64,000 bases of DNA from Sphaerospermopsis torques-reginae ITEP-024 (GCF_019598945.1 NZ_CP080598.1:3906001-3970000); one strand, 5' to 3'. Shown: positions 43,169 to 53,220, numbered from the stretch's first letter. Notes: a model not told the origin generated them from the sequence alone. Made by a program: numbers and translations.

Positions 43169-43965
43169 TTAACCCTCTGCAATATTTTGATTATTTAACC
43201 AAATAACCAAATCATTAACACTGGTAAAATCCAACAAAGCTAAACCTAAATTTTCCAAATCTTCCATAGATAACTTATTGATTTTTACCTGTAATTCTTG
43301 ATTAATTCCACCTAGACGACGTTCTAACTGACGCATTACCAGATTTAATTCTGATTCATAACGCACATCTTGATAATATCTGGTGTTTTTTAAATCACTC
43401 ATAGTAAACATTCTTGCTATCTCCTGGGGACTAAGAAGGGGTAATTTATAGGAAACAATAGTCTGAATTAAATCTAGCAAATTTCTTTGCTGACGGGGAT
43501 CAGGTAAATCTGATTTTGCTTGTGATAATAAAGTTCTCGCTAAAGCTGGAACTGCTTTTTCTTTTTCCACCACTAACTTCATGATACCTAATCCCAAGGA
43601 TGTTTGTACATCTACCCATTCATCCAAATAGAAACGAGTTACCAAAGGACTTTCTAATAAATAGCGATAGGGTTCTATCTCTGTGGGTTCTATACTACGT
43701 TTAGCAAATAAAACCACAGCTTGCCAGGGTGTAGTAGAAGCATAGAGATGTAAATAAAGAAAGATTTCCGAAAAAAAGCGAGAATAAAAATCCTCATCTC
43801 TTTGAAATTGCACCTCTACAAAATAAATCGTTCTTTTTGGTTTATTATCTTTGGGTACAAATACACCATCAATTCTAAATGCTGTTTGTTTGAGTTCTAC
43901 TGAGGCAAAATCATAAGCATTTGCTTCACTAGGAGGTAAATCATATTTTGAAATTAACTTGAATT
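43169..43965 (-). pseudogene. DUF2887/Rpn-like protein gene, frameshifted and 5'-truncated
   Basis: The longest open frame begins at a GTG at 43813 inside the conserved YFVEVQFQRDEDF. Upstream, homologous sequence continues (AYDFASVELKQTAFRIDGVF) in the same frame, but then a 2-bp insertion near 43921 shifts it (SEAN, then AYDF). The first ~20 residues found in the intact relative at 49761 are absent and a stop sits before the remnant. The rest (214 residues) is complete, ending with LDFTSVNDLVIWL. Family members resemble PD-(D/E)XK nucleases of mobile origin. Confidence 0.8.
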
Positions 43966-44005
43966 AGTGATATAATGACATACGGGAATTATTGACAACC
44001 AAAAT

Positions 44006-44269
44006 ATGTTAAAATACCTAACAATTACAGAAGCACAAGAGCAACTTTTAAATTTACCAGATGATTTACAAGAAGAACCAATAATCATCACTAAACATGG
44101 TCAACCGGTAATGGCGGCTATTAGTTTTGAACAATATGAATCTTTGCTAGAAACATTAGCAATTTTATCTGATCAAGAATTTAGTCAGCAATTACAAGAA
44201 AGTATAGCTCAAGCAGACAGGGGAGAAACTATTAGTTGGAATGATGCAAAACTCAAACTCGGACTTTGA
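44006..44269 (+). CDS. Phd/YefM-family antitoxin, orphan
   Basis: An 87-residue protein: MLKYLTITEAQEQLLNLPDD, then EPIIITKHGQPVMAAISFEQ, YESLLETLAILSDQEF. The first half is the Phd dimerisation and DNA-binding fold. No toxin gene follows; a hairpin and the convergent metH gene come next. It may protect against a toxin elsewhere in the genome or be a remnant of a complete pair. Confidence 0.88.
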   Translation: MLKYLTITEAQEQLLNLPDDLQEEPIIITKHGQPVMAAISFEQYESLLETLAILSDQEFSQQLQESIAQADRGETISWNDAKLKLGL

Positions 44270-44306
44270 TAAATGTCTTTGCTCGAAACTCAAAAAAATA
44301 TAAACT

Positions 44307-44332
44307 CCCCCTCCATCAAAAAACGAAGGGGG
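44307..44332. terminator. Bidirectional hairpin between the orphan antitoxin and metH
   Basis: CCCCCT (44307-44312) and AGGGGG (44327-44332) flank an A-rich 14-nt loop; A- and T-rich tracts lie on both sides. It is placed to end transcription from both converging genes. Confidence 0.7.
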
Positions 44333-44340
44333 ATAAAAAC

Positions 44341-47300
44341 CTAAGCAGTGAAATACTTAGCTACAGAATGATAAGCAATAATTGCCGTCGTAGACTGTTC
44401 AGGATATAACTGTTCACTTTCATCCATGTACATCTTAATCCTGTCAGTACCCAACAACTCCAACTGCTTAAACTGATCCTGAATATTCGGACAAGCAGGA
44501 TAGCCAAAACTATACCGAGAACCTTGATAACGCTGCGCCAAAATATCCCGAATATTATCCGGTTCAGCATCACCAAAACCCAATTCCCTGCGGATTCTCG
44601 CGTGAGTCCATTCCGCCAAAGCTTCCGCAACCTGCACCGCCATACCATGAAAATACAGATAATCAGTGTATTGATTATCAGCAAATAACTTTTGTGCAAA
44701 CTCCGTAGCCACTTCCCCCACAGTCACCGCTTGCATCGGGAAAACATCAATTATTCCCGACTCCTTCGGTGCAAAGAAATCTGCAATGCAATATCTTCTT
44801 CCAGAACGCTGACGGGGAAACTCAAAACTGGCAATTTGTTGAGATTGATTTTCCACATTATATATATGTAGAGAATTTCCCTCAGACTGACAAGGAAAAT
44901 ACCCATAAATCACTTGAGGATGCAACAAATTCTCCTCAATAATTCGAGCTTTCCAACTTTCCAAAATTGGATAAACCTTCTCACTTAAAAACCCTTGATA
45001 TTCCTCCTTAGATTGTTCCTTGGGCTTGCGAAATTGCCATTGTCCAGCCACCAAAGCTTGCAAATCTAAATACCAGAATAATTCCTCTAAAGAAATATCA
45101 CCAGGTTGTAATAATTGCGTTCCCCAAAAAGGAGGAGTAGGACGTTCAATATTTATGTCTACAGCTTCAGAACGTCTAGTATCAATCTCTCTGGGTTCAA
45201 CAGCAACCTTCACAGATTTAGATACTTTTTCTGTAACTTCATGGGTAGATTCTTCACTTCCTACCTCATCCAAAAACCCCTTTAAATCATCCCAATTTCC
45301 GGCGGCTTTTGCTGGCATTAACTTATCCATAAAAGTCAAATCAGAAAAAGCATCCTTGCCATAAACAACCTTACCCTTATAAGTATTTTGGCAATCTTCA
45401 TTCACGAACTTAGGAGTTAACGCCGCACCACCTAAAATTACCGGAACAGTAATTCCCTTTTCATTGAAAACCTGTAAATTCTCCTTCATGAAAGCGGTAG
45501 ATTTTACTAACAAACCACTCATGGCAATACAATCAGGTTTATGTTCTTCATAAGCCTGAATGATATTTTCCACTGGTTGTTTAATCCCTAAATTAATCAC
45601 CTTATAACCATTATTTGATAAGATGATATCAACCAAGTTTTTACCAATATCATGGACATCACCTTTTACAGTGGCAATTACAAAAGTTCCCTTAGCATTA
45701 TTCCCAGCTTCCGATTTTTCCATGAACGGTTCTAAATAAGCAACCGCCGCTTTCATGGTTTCTGCTGATTGTAATACAAAAGGTAGCTGCATTTGTCCAG
45801 AACCGAACAATTCACCCACAACTTTCATTCCATCTAAAAGAAAAGTATTGATGATTTCCAAAGGTGGATATTGTTCTAAAGCTGTAGCTAATTGTTTTTC
45901 TAAACCAATTCTTTCACCGTCAATAATATGACGTTTCAAACGTTCTTCAATTGGTAGACTTTCATCAACGCCTGTATTACGTTTGGTTTTGACTCCTGCA
46001 AAAATTGTTGTCAATTCTCCCAAAGGATCATAAACGCAAACATCACCTTCAAATTTACGTTCATCATAGATTAATTGCCGACAAACTTCTTGATGTTGGG
46101 GTTCAATTTTCGCCAAGGGTAAAATTTTACTCGCGCTAACAATTGCTGCATCCATGCCAGCATTCATGGCTTCGTGTAAAAACATTGAGTTTAACACCAT
46201 CCGCGCTGCTGGATTTAAACCAAAGGATATATTAGATACACCCAAAATTACATGACAACCAGGTAATTCTTGACGAATGCGGCGAATTGACTCTATAGTA
46301 GCTTTTCCGTTTTCTCGGTCTTCTTCAATCCCTGTAGAAATTGGTAAAGCTAACGTATCAAAGAATATTTCTGTTGCAGGTATACCATATTCTACGGCTT
46401 GCCGGTAAGCACGCTGGGCAATTTGAAACTTCTTATTTGCTGTCCGTGCCATGCCATCTTCATCAATTGTACCAATGACGACACCAGCACCATACTGTTT
46501 CGCCAGTTCCAAAACCTTTAAAAATCGGGGTTCGCCGTCTTCATAGTTGGTGGAATTGAGTAAACACTTACCTCCTGCTACTTTTAAACCCGCTTCCATT
46601 TTTTCCCATTCGGTGGAATCGAGCATTAAAGGCAGAGTAACATTATTAACAATGCGAGAAACTAACTCGTGCATATCACGCACGCCATCCCGTCCCACAT
46701 AGTCAACGTTGACATCTAAAATGTGAGCGCCTTCTTTAACCTGACTTCTGGCCATAGACACCAAACCATCCCAGTCTTCAGCGTTCAGTAAGTCACGGCA
46801 TTTTTTAGAACCACTGGCGTTAAGTCTTTCACCCACGATCAAGAAAGAATTATCTTGATCATAGTTTTGAGTGGTATAAATTGAAGCTGCTGCTGGTTCT
46901 AAACTTGGTTGTCTAACTTTTGGTTTTAAATCTTTGGCAATTTCCGCTAATTGTTGAATGTGTGCTGGTCTTGTCCCACAGCAACCCCCAATCACTTGGA
47001 CACCCAAATCTTCAACAAAGTGCATTAACGCCATCCGTAATTCTACAGGTGTAAGTTTGTAATGTGCTTGACCACCAACATTTTCCGGTAAACCCGCATT
47101 GGGAATACAGGAAACTACGAAAGGAGAATGTTCTGATAAATACTTGATGTGTGGTTTCATCAAGTCTGGACCAGTGGCACAGTTTAAACCGAGAATATCA
47201 ATGGGGTATGGTTCTAAAATAGTTAAAACGGCAGCAATTTCCGTACCTACCAACATTGTCCCCATGCTTTCCATTGTCACGGAAACCATTAACGGTTTTC

Positions 47301-47862
47301 TTTCGCCTTTTTTAGCAAAAGTTTCTTCAACTCCGTTTAATGCGGCTTTAATTTGCAGAACATCTTGGCAAGTTTCAACGATGAATAAATCCACACCACC
47401 ATCAAACAAAGCTTCTGCTTGTTCAGCAAAAGCAGCTTTCATGGTATCAAAATCAATATGTCCTAAAGTGGGAAGTTTGGTAGTCGGACCCATTGAACCG
47501 GCGACAAAGCGGGGTTTTTCCGGGGTAGAAAATTCCGCAGCCACACTTTTAGCTAGTTCTGCGGCTTTTTTACTGAGATAATAGGCTTGATCTGCGAGGT
47601 CGTATTCTGCTAATACAATGGAAGTACCACCAAAGGTATCAGTTTCAATCACATCCGCACCCGCAGCGAGGAAATCACGGTGAACTTTAGCAACTGCTTC
47701 CGGTTTAGTATGTACCAAGTATTCATTACAACCTTCATACTGTGCGCCGCCGAAGTCCTCAGCAGTGAGGTTTTGGGTTTGCAGGTTAGTTCCCATTGCA
47801 CCATCAAAGACGATGACAGGAAGTTCTGGACTATGTAAGCGTTGGAGAAATGAATGTGTCAT
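44341..47862 (-). CDS. metH: Methionine synthase, cobalamin-dependent
   Basis: The cytoplasmic enzyme transfers a methyl group from 5-methyltetrahydrofolate to homocysteine via cobalamin. The 1173 residues hold all four modules: the homocysteine domain (DGAMGTNLQ; zinc Cys in LNCATGP and GGCCGTRP at 294-295), the folate-binding domain ([17 protein letters not shown]), the cobalamin domain with axial histidine in GDVHDIGKN (near residue 735) followed by [12 protein letters not shown], and the S-adenosylmethionine reactivation domain ([20 protein letters not shown]). There is no cobalamin riboswitch in the 98-bp upstream gap. Confidence 0.97.
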   Translation of the reverse strand: MTHSFLQRLHSPELPVIVFDGAMGTNLQTQNLTAEDFGGAQYEGCNEYLVHTKPEAVAKVHRDFLAAGADVIETDTFGGTSIVLAEYDLADQAYYLSKKAAELAKSVAAEFSTPEKPRFVAGSMGPTTKLPTLGHIDFDTMKAAFAEQAEALFDGGVDLFIVETCQDVLQIKAALNGVEETFAKKGERKPLMVSVTMESMGTMLVGTEIAAVLTILEPYPIDILGLNCATGPDLMKPHIKYLSEHSPFVVSCIPNAGLPENVGGQAHYKLTPVELRMALMHFVEDLGVQVIGGCCGTRPAHIQQLAEIAKDLKPKVRQPSLEPAAASIYTTQNYDQDNSFLIVGERLNASGSKKCRDLLNAEDWDGLVSMARSQVKEGAHILDVNVDYVGRDGVRDMHELVSRIVNNVTLPLMLDSTEWEKMEAGLKVAGGKCLLNSTNYEDGEPRFLKVLELAKQYGAGVVIGTIDEDGMARTANKKFQIAQRAYRQAVEYGIPATEIFFDTLALPISTGIEEDRENGKATIESIRRIRQELPGCHVILGVSNISFGLNPAARMVLNSMFLHEAMNAGMDAAIVSASKILPLAKIEPQHQEVCRQLIYDERKFEGDVCVYDPLGELTTIFAGVKTKRNTGVDESLPIEERLKRHIIDGERIGLEKQLATALEQYPPLEIINTFLLDGMKVVGELFGSGQMQLPFVLQSAETMKAAVAYLEPFMEKSEAGNNAKGTFVIATVKGDVHDIGKNLVDIILSNNGYKVINLGIKQPVENIIQAYEEHKPDCIAMSGLLVKSTAFMKENLQVFNEKGITVPVILGGAALTPKFVNEDCQNTYKGKVVYGKDAFSDLTFMDKLMPAKAAGNWDDLKGFLDEVGSEESTHEVTEKVSKSVKVAVEPREIDTRRSEAVDINIERPTPPFWGTQLLQPGDISLEELFWYLDLQALVAGQWQFRKPKEQSKEEYQGFLSEKVYPILESWKARIIEENLLHPQVIYGYFPCQSEGNSLHIYNVENQSQQIASFEFPRQRSGRRYCIADFFAPKESGIIDVFPMQAVTVGEVATEFAQKLFADNQYTDYLYFHGMAVQVAEALAEWTHARIRRELGFGDAEPDNIRDILAQRYQGSRYSFGYPACPNIQDQFKQLELLGTDRIKMYMDESEQLYPEQSTTAIIAYHSVAKYFTA

Positions 47863-47960
47863 ATTTTATGAAAGAAAATTGTGTGTAGTCTGATAAGATG
47901 CAACCTAATTTACTATTTTCCAAGATTTTGATGTTTTAGGCAGGGTTTACAGAAAAGAAT

Positions 47961-48398
47961 ATGTTAAAAAATCAAGAAGCAGGTTTTATCCGCTTACAAA
48001 CAGATGTATTTAGGGTTAAATTATTGGCAACCATCAATGATCTAATGTTGGAGAAACAGCGCATCGTCTTGGTAAAAGGGGAGGAAGATGTGGCTGCTAT
48101 TATTCCAGTTGATGAATTTGAACGTCTGGAATGGATCAGCTATGATATCAAATATGGACAATTTATGATAGATGAAGAATATAATTATGATGATGAGTGT
48201 GGCATACCATGTATTAATATCAAGGAATTAGAATGGAATTTTGATCACATACTTGAGCGGGTAATATGCAATAATGAAACCTTTGGGTTAACTTTTCCTA
48301 CAGCTTCTTTTGAAGATGATCTTGAGAATTTCCTCCCAGGGGCAATTTTGATGAATATTCATAAATTTTGGATTCCAGATTATTGGCTGATTAAGTGA
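47961..48398 (+). CDS. Phd-like N-terminal domain protein with acidic extension
   Basis: A 145-residue protein. Residues 12-55 (TDVFRVKLLATINDLMLEKQ, RIVLVKGEEDVAAIIPVDEF) look like the Phd/YefM antitoxin fold. A strongly acidic stretch follows (MIDEEYNYDDECG), then a second segment with a similar layout (NIKELEWNFDHILERVICNN, ETFGLTFPTASFEDDLENFL) that might be a decayed second copy. No toxin is adjacent. The function is unknown; an antitoxin-derived regulator is possible. Confidence 0.6.
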   Translation: MLKNQEAGFIRLQTDVFRVKLLATINDLMLEKQRIVLVKGEEDVAAIIPVDEFERLEWISYDIKYGQFMIDEEYNYDDECGIPCINIKELEWNFDHILERVICNNETFGLTFPTASFEDDLENFLPGAILMNIHKFWIPDYWLIK

Positions 48399-48429
48399 AA
48401 ATTAAGTTAAATTTAATTTATCATCAGCT

Positions 48430-48562
48430 TTCAGCCGTCAGCCGTCAGCTATGTACCTGGAATATTGAAATACACAGAAATAGATTTCAATAAAATTCCT
48501 GAAATTAAAACTTATGAATCCTTGCTACTACTGCTATTAGCTGATTACTGATTACTGATAGC
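48430..48562. repeat. Short STRR-like runs
   Basis: CAGCCGTCAGCCGTCAGC near 48431-48450 and CTGATTACTGATTACTGAT near 48540-48560. They flank the space upstream of the amidase gene. Confidence 0.6.
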
Positions 48563-48609
48563 TAAATACTTACCTTTAATCAAATTAGTTGATCAAACAT
48601 TTATAATTT

Positions 48610-49509
48610 ATGAGATTTAGAGACTGGGCGACTAGAGTAATACTAATTTTTCTGATGCTGGCAACTTTGATTTTAGCTCTTTTTATTGGTGGTGCAAGAA
48701 AACAGCCACATAATACAGAAATATCAAATCCAAATCCTATTGTTTGGAATCAATATCCACAAGCTTTATATCAATCAGAAAAAACAGCAGAAAAACCGCC
48801 AATCACTTTACCTAAGTTACCAATTTTATCTAAGTCTTTTGTTGAGAGAAAACCAAAAAATCAAGTTATTACTCAATACATAAATACTGCTGCTTTTGCT
48901 GAATATAAACCTAATTTAGCTGCTGCTAAAGTGCATCCTAGTAATTATGGTGAAAGATTTACTCATGATGTTAATGGTGTACCTGTAAATAATCAACCGC
49001 TGATTGTTTTACATGAAACGACTAATTCTGCTGCTAGTGCAGTGAACTTTTTTCAAAAAAATAATGTTGATGAAAATGTCCAAGCTAGTTATCATGCTTT
49101 AATTACTCTGGATGGGACTGTTATTTATTTAGTACCACCTGATAAAAGGGCTTTTGGTGCTGGTAATTCAGTTTTTAAAGCTGCTAATGGTGTGGAGGAA
49201 ACTGTACAAACTAATCCTACTTTAGCGCCTTCTGTGAATAATTTTGCTTATCATGTTTCTTTAGAAACTCCTCCTGATGCTTGGGGAAAAAGAAATATTC
49301 AAGGACATAGCGGTTATACTGAAGTTCAATATAATTCTTTAGCTTGGTTAATTGCTCAAAGTCAAGTTCCTGATGAGAGAATTACTACTCATCGTGATGT
49401 TGATATTGCTAATGGTAAGGTTGATCCTTTAAGTTTTGATTTTGAGAAGTTTTTTAATAAGTTGCATTCTTTTAGAGAGTTGAGGAGTTTTAATAATGCG
49501 AAAAGGTAA
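48610..49509 (+). CDS. N-acetylmuramoyl-L-alanine amidase (Amidase_2), membrane-anchored or exported
   Basis: A 299-residue protein with an N-terminal membrane segment (about 10-30) placing the enzyme in the periplasm. The amidase domain (about 125-290) shows zinc-site residues: H135 in IVLHETTN and H261 in TTHRDVD, with the third ligand probably in KVDPLSF. HALITLDGTVIYLVPPDKRAF is the typical second block. It would cut between N-acetylmuramic acid and L-alanine in peptidoglycan. A Pro/Lys-rich linker (35-100) may let the domain reach the wall. Confidence 0.88.
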   Translation: MRFRDWATRVILIFLMLATLILALFIGGARKQPHNTEISNPNPIVWNQYPQALYQSEKTAEKPPITLPKLPILSKSFVERKPKNQVITQYINTAAFAEYKPNLAAAKVHPSNYGERFTHDVNGVPVNNQPLIVLHETTNSAASAVNFFQKNNVDENVQASYHALITLDGTVIYLVPPDKRAFGAGNSVFKAANGVEETVQTNPTLAPSVNNFAYHVSLETPPDAWGKRNIQGHSGYTEVQYNSLAWLIAQSQVPDERITTHRDVDIANGKVDPLSFDFEKFFNKLHSFRELRSFNNAKR

Positions 49510-49539
49510 TACAGGAGGAGTCAGGAGTCATTAGGGGGT

Positions 49540-49617
49540 TTAGCAGTGAAACCCATCACCCGACTGGGAATTAATTCCCAGTCTAATAGCAAAAGTCATC
49601 TAAAGATGATTGAAAAT
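49540..49617. repeat. Two-hairpin palindromic element
   Basis: A perfect 22-bp palindrome with arms GACTGGGAATT/AATTCCCAGTC (49562-49583) is followed by a second hairpin AGTCATC-TAAA-GATGATT (about 49593-49611). The arrangement resembles small intergenic elements often seen in cyanobacteria. It could also act as the terminator of the amidase gene. Confidence 0.6.
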
Positions 49618-49760
49618 AACTATAAATTTATATATATGATATATCTTACTTTAGTAAACTTTGATTATTAGCCATCTGTAGCCTAAAATGACTCGCAAAA
49701 TCTAATTCATGCTGAATCATGTATTTGATATCCTGAATTCTTTCATAATGAGAATACTTT

Positions 49761-50642
49761 ATGCGTCGAGATACTATCTTTTATAAATTGTTTCAACAAT
49801 ATCCTACATTATTGTTTGAACTATTGACAAATCCACCGGAAAATGCAGATGCTTACAGATTTGATTCGGTAGCTGTCAAAGAACCTAAATTTGAAATAGA
49901 TGGGGTATTTTTACCACCAGAAAATGATATTCCTGGGGTTGTATATTTCTGTGAAGTGCAGTTCCAAAAAGATGAAAAACTTTATGAAAGGGTATTTGCG
50001 GAATCTTTACTATATTTCTACCGGAACTGTGATAGATTTAGTGATTGGCAAGCAGTGATTATTTATCCATCTCGCAGCACAGAACAAAGTAAAATTTATC
50101 CCCATCGGGGTTTGCTTAACAGTGAGCAGGTGCATCGAGTATATTTGGATGAATTAGATGATATTCGTCAGTTACCTCTATGGGTTGCACTGATGGTATT
50201 AACTACGCTGGAAGAAGAACAAGCAGCAGAAGCAGCAAGGTATTTATTAACAAGAACCCGTGAAGAAGTTACTCAACCATCAAGTCGCGTCATAATAGAA
50301 ATGATCACGACAATTATGGTGTACAAGTTTGAACAACTAAGCAGAGTTGAGGTAGAGTCTATGCTGGGAATAACGCTCAAGGAAACTAGAGTTTACCAAG
50401 AAATTAAGGAAGAAGGAAGAGAAGAAGGAAGGGAGGAAGGAAGAGAGGAAGGAAGGGAAGAGGCAACTATTGATCTGATTATTCGACTATTAACCAAGCG
50501 ATTTGGCGAAATATCTGAGAAAACGCGCTCTTCAATTTCTAGTTTGCCTTTATCTGTGCTTGAAGATTTAAGCGAAGCATTTTTAGATTTTACTAGCTTA
50601 GATGATTTGCAAAGTTGGTTAGAACCGCGAATAAACAAATAG
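49761..50642 (+). CDS. DUF2887/Rpn-like protein
   Basis: A 293-residue protein: MRRDTIFYKLFQQYPTLLFE, then AVKEPKFEIDGVFLPPENDI, VVYFCEVQFQKDEKLYERVF (a D...ExQ pattern of the PD-(D/E)XK fold), and DWQAVIIYPSRSTEQ. A low-complexity E-E-G-R repeat (residues ~212-232) joins to a C-terminal helical region ending in LDFTSLDDLQSWL. Relatives are linked to DNA cleavage and recombination. It is the intact counterpart of the pseudogene at 43169. Confidence 0.88.
   Translation: MRRDTIFYKLFQQYPTLLFELLTNPPENADAYRFDSVAVKEPKFEIDGVFLPPENDIPGVVYFCEVQFQKDEKLYERVFAESLLYFYRNCDRFSDWQAVIIYPSRSTEQSKIYPHRGLLNSEQVHRVYLDELDDIRQLPLWVALMVLTTLEEEQAAEAARYLLTRTREEVTQPSSRVIIEMITTIMVYKFEQLSRVEVESMLGITLKETRVYQEIKEEGREEGREEGREEGREEATIDLIIRLLTKRFGEISEKTRSSISSLPLSVLEDLSEAFLDFTSLDDLQSWLEPRINK
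50407..50466 (+). repeat. 12-bp tandem repeat within the DUF2887 gene
   Basis: About four copies of GAAGGAAGRGAR encode the E-E-G-R repeats. The number of units is likely to vary by slippage, changing a linker length but not the frame. Confidence 0.75.
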
Positions 50643-50800
50643 CTCTAGAACACCGATTCATTAATCGTAAGGGCGAAGCATTCGGGTCATAACCTATCGC
50701 TGACACCATTGATATTCTGTCCGAATGCTTCGCCCCTACAAGGTAAAAACAGATTACCTAGCATTACTGAATCGACGCTCTAGCTATTAAACCAGAGCTA
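50642..50800. repeat. Nested inverted-repeat (MITE-like) element downstream of the DUF2887 gene
   Basis: Inner arms: GTAAGGGCGAAGCATTCGG (50667-50685) and CCGAATGCTTCGCCCCTAC (50721-50739). Outer arms: GCTCTAGAACACCGATTC (from about 50643) and the partial complement GAATCGACGCTCTAGC (to about 50788). The inner part has the typical look of a small cyanobacterial non-autonomous element inserted in an older palindrome. Confidence 0.75.
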
Positions 50801-50820
50801 TTGTGAGGATACAACCAATT

Positions 50821-52494
50821 TTACTTACTAAAACTATAAATCTGTTGTGTCTCCAAGCGATCGCCTAACGACGAAGGTTTAATTTCTGTCCCAAAAACCT
50901 GCCGATCTAACTGTACTTGTAAATTACTCAGAGGATCACTACCAGCAGAAATCAGAAATTCTAACTTATGCACATAGGGTAAATCTAGTAAATTATCCAA
51001 AATCTGCCCTATTGCTTGCAAGTAAGGATGTCCTTTTTGTTGATACCAATTAGCATCAGCAATATTTGGCTGATCAAATCCCAAATGCACAGTTAATGAT
51101 GGTTGATCAAATAAAGCAATTCCTAAAGGTCGCGCTTCTTCCTGTAACAGTAAATGATTATTTTTTGCTAAATGCCGTATTTTCTCTAACCGTTCATAAC
51201 GCTTTGTAATTGACTCTGGTTCATCTTCCCAGTGTAATGCTACTGTCACCAGATAAGTTTGTAACAACATATGTCCTAACTTTTTGGCTTTTGTCGCTAG
51301 GTAACGGGAATTAAAATCATTAGATTCTATCAGCAACGGTACACGATCTACAACTTCTAAACCATAACCCTTGACACCCGCAATTTTACGGGGATTATTA
51401 GTAATCAGGCGAATTTTTTTAACGCCTAAATCCATGAGAATTTGCGCCCCCATACCATAATCACGCAAATCCGCCGGAAAACCTAAACGCTCATTTGCTT
51501 CTACCGTATCCAGTCCCATATCCTGCAAAGAATAGGCTTTTAGCTTGTTAATCAAACCTATACCCCTTCCTTCTTGACGCAGGTAAACAACGACACCTTG
51601 ACCAGCATTTTCAATCATTTTTAATGCGGCTTTTAACTGCATTCGGCAATCACAGCGCAAAGACCCCAAAGCATCACCGGTTAAACATTCTGAGTGCATC
51701 CGCACCATCACAGGTTCATCACCGAAATTTGCCGGATCACCCTTGACAATTGCCACATGATCTGTATTATCCAAGGTGTGACGGTAGCCGTAAATATTAA
51801 ATTGTCCAAACTGGGTAGGTAATTTAGTAACGATTTCTCGATAAATCAGGCGATCATTTTGCAGACGATAACTAATTAAATCCGCAATACTGATAATTTT
51901 TAGTTTATGGACCTTGGCATATTCAACTAGCTGTTGTAATCGTGCCATTGAACCATCAGGATTTTGAATTTCACAAATCACCCCAGCCGGATATAATCCA
52001 GCTAGTCGCGCTAAATCAACAGCCGCTTCTGTGTGTCCTGCACGTTTCAGCACACCCCCAGCTTTAGCCCGAATGGGGAAAATATGTCCAGGACGGCGCA
52101 AATCTTCGGGTTTTGTGGCAGGGTTGAGAGTTACCTGAATGGTACGCGCTCGATCTTCAGCAGAGATCCCCGTACTGACTCCTAAATGGGGACCTGCATC
52201 AATGCTGACGGTAAAGGCGGTTTGGTTGGTGTCTGTGATGTTAGTAACCATTAATGGTAAGTCTAATTCATCCAGGCGATCGCCCGTCATCGCTAAACAG
52301 ATCAAACCCCTAGCTTCCACCGCCATAAAATTAATCATATCCGGGGTGGCAAACTGAGCAGCACAAATCAGATCACCTTCATTTTCGCGGTTTTCATCAT
52401 CTACCACCACAATAGAACGACCGGCTTTAAGGTCAGCTAAAGCGGCATCAATAGAATCAAATTTAAAGGTTTGGTTATTATTGGACTGTGACAC
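50821..52494 (-). CDS. ribBA: Bifunctional 3,4-dihydroxy-2-butanone-4-phosphate synthase / GTP cyclohydrolase II
   Basis: The two entry enzymes of riboflavin synthesis in one 557-residue chain. The RibB domain (about 10-210) shows GRSIVVVDDENRENEGDLIC and RPGHIFPIRAKAGGVLKRAG. The RibA domain (about 215-410) has the zinc cysteines in SECLTGDALGSLRCDCRMQL and the loop LRQEGRGIGLINKLKAYSLQ. About 140 further C-terminal residues form an extension common in cyanobacteria and of unclear role. No FMN riboswitch was seen in the 331-bp upstream region. Confidence 0.96.
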   Translation of the reverse strand: MSQSNNNQTFKFDSIDAALADLKAGRSIVVVDDENRENEGDLICAAQFATPDMINFMAVEARGLICLAMTGDRLDELDLPLMVTNITDTNQTAFTVSIDAGPHLGVSTGISAEDRARTIQVTLNPATKPEDLRRPGHIFPIRAKAGGVLKRAGHTEAAVDLARLAGLYPAGVICEIQNPDGSMARLQQLVEYAKVHKLKIISIADLISYRLQNDRLIYREIVTKLPTQFGQFNIYGYRHTLDNTDHVAIVKGDPANFGDEPVMVRMHSECLTGDALGSLRCDCRMQLKAALKMIENAGQGVVVYLRQEGRGIGLINKLKAYSLQDMGLDTVEANERLGFPADLRDYGMGAQILMDLGVKKIRLITNNPRKIAGVKGYGLEVVDRVPLLIESNDFNSRYLATKAKKLGHMLLQTYLVTVALHWEDEPESITKRYERLEKIRHLAKNNHLLLQEEARPLGIALFDQPSLTVHLGFDQPNIADANWYQQKGHPYLQAIGQILDNLLDLPYVHKLEFLISAGSDPLSNLQVQLDRQVFGTEIKPSSLGDRLETQQIYSFSK

Positions 52495-52825
52495 AGGAAA
52501 TTCTAGCTACCAACGTAAATTTTTTTAACAATTTCTTATTTTAGATTGTAGCCTGTTTATCGAAACTAGAGATTCTGTACAATGATTTCTGTCCATTCAG
52601 TCTGACAATGGCAACCATGTAAATAATATTACAAGTAATACAGAAATTTAGAACAATCAAGCGAGTTTGTTTTTGTTTTGGTTTACAGCTATGATTTATC
52701 ACATCAAAGTAATATAATAAAGAATGAGTAATTATAGGATTTAAAAATATAGAAAAAGCTGAGATGTTTTAGACTTTAGAGTTTTGCTAAAATTTAAACA
52801 GCTATAAACAAGGGAATATCAAGAT
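52495..52825. other. Divergent upstream region of ribBA and the AbrB-type antitoxin gene
   Basis: An AT-rich 331-bp region with no gene and no structured element that I can see. Both promoters must lie here. Confidence 0.4.
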
Positions 52826-53098
52826 ATGACACTTGCTAATTCATCAATTCTTCAACACTATACAGTTGATATTGAACCAGAAGGACGGTTAACTTTACCC
52901 CAAGAAATCCAAGAAATGCTTAATTTAGAATCTGGAGATAGATTAATTTTAACTCTTGAAGACAATGGTAAACTTCAATTAATCAGTCTCAAACAACAAG
53001 TTAAAAAATTAAGAGGTTTATTAAAAGATAAATCACCTGATAGGAATTTGGTAGATGAACTTATTCAGGAACGTAGACAGGAGTCTTTAAGTGAATAA
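52826..53098 (+). CDS. AbrB/MazE-like antitoxin (VapB-type)
   Basis: A 90-residue protein with a swapped-hairpin AbrB domain: YTVDIEPEGRLTLPQEIQEM, LNLESGDRLILTLEDNGKLQ, LISLKQQVKKLRG. The C-terminal helix (SPDRNLVDELIQERRQESLS) would bind a PIN toxin. The toxin gene that should follow is only a stub (see 53091-53126), so the antitoxin is orphaned. Confidence 0.85.
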   Translation: MTLANSSILQHYTVDIEPEGRLTLPQEIQEMLNLESGDRLILTLEDNGKLQLISLKQQVKKLRGLLKDKSPDRNLVDELIQERRQESLSE

Positions 53099-53126
53099 AT
53101 CTGTGTTAGATGCTTCTGGTTTTTGA
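53091..53126 (+). pseudogene. VapC toxin stub (first 11 codons)
   Basis: A GTG overlapping the end of the antitoxin gene starts the reading V-N-K-S-V-L-D-A-S-G-F then a stop. This is the beginning of a PIN toxin (typically NKSVLDASALLA). Nothing resembling the rest of the toxin follows. Confidence 0.6.
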
Positions 53127-53220
53127 TCTATCACTATTCATAAAATGCGGAACTTCTCCCAAATTTCCGAAGAGATTTCATAACCGTTTGAATAGATTTT
53201 AAAACCAAGATGATTTTCAC

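Noticed and set aside
47770-47960. Cobalamin riboswitch upstream of metH
   Set aside because: Only 98 bp separate metH from the next gene and no conserved B12-box-like sequence was seen.
50393-50638. 81-codon reverse ORF with repeated SSLP units
   Set aside because: It is antisense to the E-E-G-R repeat of the DUF2887 gene.
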